This document shows, piece by piece, positions 60,478 to 64,000 of a DNA stretch of 64,000 nucleotides; the stretch's first letter is position 1, and each line of letters opens with the position of its first letter. Under the pieces are notes generated by a model. The model saw nothing but the letters and a program-made list of their open reading frames with translations, did no database searches and was not told the DNA's origin. The position numbers were made by a program, and so were the translations under genes. Source of the stretch: Bacteroidota bacterium (GTDB lineage Bacteria > Bacteroidota > Bacteroidia > Chitinophagales > Chitinophagaceae); the NCBI GenBank assembly GCA_023424015.1, contig JAFAEM010000022.1, positions 186,001-250,000 on the forward strand, written 5' to 3'.

Positions 60478-63400
60478 TTAAGCCTCTTTACCGTGGCAGT
60501 TTTTGTATTTCTTACCACTACCGCAAGGGCAGGGGTCATTGCGCCCGATCTTAGGTCCTACCTTAACGGGTTCCTGCCTTACCGCTGTGCCAGGGCCTCC
60601 TGGTTCAAAGCGATCCCTTTCATTGGCCGCATAGTCTTCACCAGCAGCATCCACTTCCTCCTTGTTTACGCGCATCTTACTGTAGTCGGTCTTTTGGGGA
60701 CGACCCTCTTTCAGTGGAGCATTTTCCTGCTGTACGGGGATGGCCGCATGAGTAAGGAAGGTTACAATATCCTTGTTCACTTCCGCGTCCATGTTTTTAA
60801 ATTGCTGAAACGCCTCCACTTTATAGATCACCAGGGGATCTTTTTGTTCGAGATAGGCGGTTTGTACGCTTTGCTTGAGGTCATCCATCGCCCGCAGGTG
60901 TTCTTTCCAGGCATCATCGATCACAGCCAGGGTAATGGTTTTTTCAAGCGCATGAACAAGCTCTTCACCGTTTGAATTAAGTGTCTTGTCGAGAGAGACC
61001 AGGACATTCAGTCCTTTTCTTCCATCAGAAAACGGCACTACCACGTTTTCGATCTGGCTGCCCTGGGTAAGCCGGATATTTTTAAAAACGGGAATAGCCT
61101 GTGTTTTCAGAGCTTCCTTATGAGCGGCATAAGTTCCGGTAGCTTCAGCATATAATTTATCAATGACCGAGTTTATATCACCTTTCTTAAATTCTTCTTC
61201 CTCAATTTTTGTTTCCAGGCCAAAGTTCACAATGCAGGCCATCTTAAATCCTTCAAAATCTTCCTGTTCGCGGAAACCGGATATAAGGCCTTCTGCCACT
61301 ACAGAAAACGCGTTGTCGAGATCCAGCGCAAGGCGCTCTCCAAACAAGGCGTGCTGACGTTTTCCATAGATCACGTTACGCTGTTTGTTCATCACGTCAT
61401 CATATTCCAGCAGGCGTTTCCGGATACCAAAGTTGTTTTCTTCCACTTTCTTCTGTGCACGCTGGATACTATTACTGATCATGCTGTGCTGGATCACATC
61501 GCCTTCCTTGTAACCAAGTTTATCCATCATCGAGGCGATGCGCTCACTGCCGAACATCCGCATCAGGTCATCTTCAAGCGAAACATAGAACTGCGAACTA
61601 CCTGGATCACCCTGGCGACCAGCACGACCACGCAACTGCCTGTCGACCCTCCGGCTTTCATGTCTTTCCGTACCGATGATTGCAAGGCCGCCGGCTTCTT
61701 TTACGCCGGGTCCGAGCTTGATATCTGTACCACGACCCGCCATGTTGGTAGCAATCGTTACCGCGCCGGCCAAACCAGCTTCCGCAACGATCTGGGCTTC
61801 ACGGGCGTGTTGTTTTGCGTTCAAAACATTATGGGCGATCTTTTTTTGCTGCAACATACGGCTCAGCAATTCGCTCACTTCCACCGAAGTGGTACCCACA
61901 AGAACCGGCCTTCCGGCATTTCGAAGCGCCTCAATTTCATCAATGGCCGCTCTGAACTTTTCCCGTTTGGTTTTATATACAAGATCCTGCTTGTCCTGAC
62001 GGACCATCGGGAGGTTGGTGGGAATAGAAACCACGTCCAGTTTATAGATACTCCACAACTCTGCTGCTTCAGTTTCCGCAGTACCCGTCATACCAGCCAG
62101 CTTATGATACATCCTGAAGTAATTCTGCAGGGTGATCGTCGCATAGGTCTGAGTTGCCGCTTCGATCTTTACATTTTCCTTTGCTTCCAGCGCCTGGTGC
62201 AGTCCATCACTATAGCGGCGACCTTCCATGATACGGCCAGTTTGCTCATCTACGATTTTGATGGCGCCATCGATGATCACATATTCAACATCTTTTTCGA
62301 AAAGAGTGTAAGCTTTCAACAATTGCTGTACAGTGTGGATCCTGTCTGCCTTTTGCGAATAATCGTTGAGCAAAGCTTCTTTTTGCAGCAATTTTTCTTC
62401 CGCGCTGCTTTCACTTTTTTCAACCTCGGCTAATTTTACACCAATATCGGGTAAAATAAAAAATTCGGGATCCTCACCCGACTTCGTAATTGCGTTCAGG
62501 CCCAGATCTGTTAGTTCAACCGAGTTGTTTTTCTCTTCAATATGAAATAGAAGTTCCGAATCCACGATATGCATATTGCGCATCTGGTCCTGCAGGTAGT
62601 AGTTCTCCGCTTTCTGCAGTTTCACTTTGTTGCCTGGTTCACTGAGGAACTTGATCAGCGGTCCGTATTTGGGGAGACCGCGATAAGCCCTGAACAGGTG
62701 CAGGCCACCGGTCTTGGCATCGTCCTCGCCTTTTTCAAAAAGCTTTTTTGCTTCATTTAGGCTATGACGAACAATACGCTCCTGCTCCTGTACCAGTTGT
62801 TGTATCCTTGGTTTGTGTACATGGTATTGCTGGTCTTCACCCCTTGGTACCGGACCGGAAATGATAAGAGGGGTACGCGCATCATCGATCAATACGGAGT
62901 CGACCTCATCCACCATCGCGAAATGATGTTTGCGTTGCACCATTTCTTCCGGGGTATGCACCATGTTATCGCGGAGGTAATCAAAACCAAATTCGTTGTT
63001 GGTACCGTAGGTGATATCGGCCAGGTATGCTCTTCTCCTTTCCTCGGTGTTAGGCTGGTGTTTATCGATACAATCTACCTTCAGACCCAGCCATTCAAAG
63101 ATAGGCCCGTTCCATTCCTGGTCACGACGTGCGAGATAGTCGTTTACGGTTACAATATGAACACCTTCTCCCGGTAACGCATTCAGGTAAGCAGGCAGGG
63201 TCGATACCAGGGTTTTACCTTCACCCGTTGCCATTTCCGCGATCTTACCGGAGTGCAATACGGCGCCACCGATCAATTGCACGTCGTAGTGGACCATGTT
63301 CCAGGTAACTTCGGTACCGCCTGCCGTCCATTTATTTTTATAAATGGCCTTGTCGCCATCTATGGTGATATATTCTTTCTTTACACTAAAGTCGCGGTCG

Positions 63401-63804
63401 AGATCTGTTGCAGTTGAAACAACCTCCTCGTTTTCTTTAAAGCGGCGCGCTGTTTCTTTGATCACAGCAAACGCTTCTGGAAGGATTTCATTTAATATCT
63501 CCTCAATTTTTTTGTCACGCTCTTTTTTCAGTTTATCCACTTCCTGGTAGATCGCATCTTTTCCAAGCAGGTCGCTGAAACCAAGACCTTCCGCCTCGCG
63601 GTTTTTCGATGCTATCGCTTCATCGGTGGAAGTTAAGTGGGCCTTTATTCTCTGGCGAAATTCCTGTGTTTTATTACGGAGATCATCGTTGCTCAGGGAA
63701 GCATATTCTGAGAAAAACTGGTTGACCTTTTGAACGAGGGGTAAGATTCTCTTTACATCCTTATCCGATTTGTTACCAAACAGTTTTGAAAAAAAACCAA
63801 TCAT
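60478..63804 (-). CDS. secA: Protein translocase ATPase SecA
   Basis: A 1108-residue SecA, the ATPase that drives Sec-dependent secretion. Walker A MATGEGKTLVSTLPAYL, DEVDS (MVDEVDSVLIDD), the peptide-cross-linking domain and nucleotide-binding domain 2 (GTTSVEVSELLSRML; GRGTDIKL; QLRGRAGRQGDPG) are present, with a C-terminal zinc motif CPCGSGKKYKNCH. It is longer than E. coli SecA (901) owing to insertions, common in Bacteroidota. A promoter lies about 100 bases upstream. It stands alone at the window's right end. Confidence 0.97.
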   Translation of the reverse strand: MIGFFSKLFGNKSDKDVKRILPLVQKVNQFFSEYASLSNDDLRNKTQEFRQRIKAHLTSTDEAIASKNREAEGLGFSDLLGKDAIYQEVDKLKKERDKKIEEILNEILPEAFAVIKETARRFKENEEVVSTATDLDRDFSVKKEYITIDGDKAIYKNKWTAGGTEVTWNMVHYDVQLIGGAVLHSGKIAEMATGEGKTLVSTLPAYLNALPGEGVHIVTVNDYLARRDQEWNGPIFEWLGLKVDCIDKHQPNTEERRRAYLADITYGTNNEFGFDYLRDNMVHTPEEMVQRKHHFAMVDEVDSVLIDDARTPLIISGPVPRGEDQQYHVHKPRIQQLVQEQERIVRHSLNEAKKLFEKGEDDAKTGGLHLFRAYRGLPKYGPLIKFLSEPGNKVKLQKAENYYLQDQMRNMHIVDSELLFHIEEKNNSVELTDLGLNAITKSGEDPEFFILPDIGVKLAEVEKSESSAEEKLLQKEALLNDYSQKADRIHTVQQLLKAYTLFEKDVEYVIIDGAIKIVDEQTGRIMEGRRYSDGLHQALEAKENVKIEAATQTYATITLQNYFRMYHKLAGMTGTAETEAAELWSIYKLDVVSIPTNLPMVRQDKQDLVYKTKREKFRAAIDEIEALRNAGRPVLVGTTSVEVSELLSRMLQQKKIAHNVLNAKQHAREAQIVAEAGLAGAVTIATNMAGRGTDIKLGPGVKEAGGLAIIGTERHESRRVDRQLRGRAGRQGDPGSSQFYVSLEDDLMRMFGSERIASMMDKLGYKEGDVIQHSMISNSIQRAQKKVEENNFGIRKRLLEYDDVMNKQRNVIYGKRQHALFGERLALDLDNAFSVVAEGLISGFREQEDFEGFKMACIVNFGLETKIEEEEFKKGDINSVIDKLYAEATGTYAAHKEALKTQAIPVFKNIRLTQGSQIENVVVPFSDGRKGLNVLVSLDKTLNSNGEELVHALEKTITLAVIDDAWKEHLRAMDDLKQSVQTAYLEQKDPLVIYKVEAFQQFKNMDAEVNKDIVTFLTHAAIPVQQENAPLKEGRPQKTDYSKMRVNKEEVDAAGEDYAANERDRFEPGGPGTAVRQEPVKVGPKIGRNDPCPCGSGKKYKNCHGKEA

Positions 63805-63903
63805 ATGTTGTATTATTGGAATTGTGGATTTCTATTAAACAAGATTTACTACCCGGTCAAAAAGGATGCTATTATATAGCCCAGGTCATTTTGGCAGGGG
63901 CAG

Positions 63904-63933
63904 CAAAGATAATGGAATTGAGGCAGTGGTAAA
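63904..63933 (-). promoter_or_regulatory. secA: Putative secA promoter
   Basis: On the - strand TTTA (63933-63930), 18 bases, TATCTTTG (63911-63904). The -7 element is a perfect TAnnTTTG, and the -33 is one base off. The leader would be about 95 bases. Confidence 0.5.
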
Positions 63934-64000
63934 CAGGCGAATTGATGGTTATAACGCAAAATTACACGAATGATAAAATCATAAGTGCTTATATTGCAAA

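Noticed and set aside
61351..62433. A 360-codon open frame on the + strand antisense to secA
   Set aside because: It lies wholly inside secA, whose conserved motifs occupy the other strand; the translation shows no recognisable family and a biased, shadow-like composition.

Overview
The window looks like a chromosomal segment from a member of the Bacteroidota, most likely family Chitinophagaceae. Supporting this are a SusC/SusD outer-membrane nutrient-uptake pair, a C-terminal type IX secretion (T9SS) sorting domain, DUF4476 and SPOR proteins, an alpha-2-macroglobulin, and several promoters of the Bacteroidota type (TTTG, 18-21 bases, TAnnTTTG). No rRNA, tRNA, CRISPR array, insertion sequence or phage gene was seen.

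Bases 2-10497 (+ strand) are one polycistronic accessory locus: the end of a SusC transporter, its SusD lipoprotein, a PhyH-type Fe(II)/2-oxoglutarate oxygenase, a Tat-exported PhoD-type phosphatase, a sialidase-fold lipoprotein, a second PhyH oxygenase, an exported enzyme closely resembling phosphonoacetate hydrolase (PhnA), and a sugar-isomerase-type TIM barrel. I read this as an uptake and degradation locus for a phosphorus-containing organic compound or decorated glycan, possibly a phosphonate. This is the best candidate for an undescribed system. A strong two-way terminator closes it at 10746-10787.

Bases 10801-15090 (- strand) are a methionine operon: a textbook promoter, a SAM-I riboswitch with its terminator, an unknown 59-codon ORF, then metY, metX and homoserine dehydrogenase. 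Bases 15204-28225 are mostly housekeeping: an unknown exported protein, uvrA, a Yip1-like membrane protein, a small T9SS-CTD protein, an outer-membrane barrel, elaA, a truncated haemoglobin, an HTH regulator, rarA, an exported trypsin-like protease, a membrane protein and aspS. Bases 28561-37937 hold mtfA-like, an FAD oxidoreductase, a 2037-residue alpha-2-macroglobulin and a DUF4476 protein. Bases 38043-43010 (-) hold malic enzyme, MlaE/MlaF-type ABC transport subunits and sucD.

Bases 43212-48130 (+) are a seven-gene ABC-transporter operon with its own YtrA/GntR repressor. A well-formed promoter is directly followed by a perfect TGTACTA-N6-TAGTACA inverted repeat, the likely autoregulatory operator. 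Then come an S41 protease, a small exported protein, an M20 amidohydrolase, a SPOR protein, and a deoC-ALDH-pseudoALDH operon (-), two tandem amidohydrolase genes (+) with partly degenerate active sites, and secA (-).

Two repeat families lie between genes. One is a 7-bp tandem repeat (consensus KGATRCT, read on either strand) at four places (37929, 51421, 55541, 60138), twice supplying part of the stop codon of the gene before it and twice abutting a promoter-like element. The other is a degenerate palindrome of about 100 bp (arms starting CCACA..CG, inner CTGCT/AGCAG hairpin) at 36924 and 48172.
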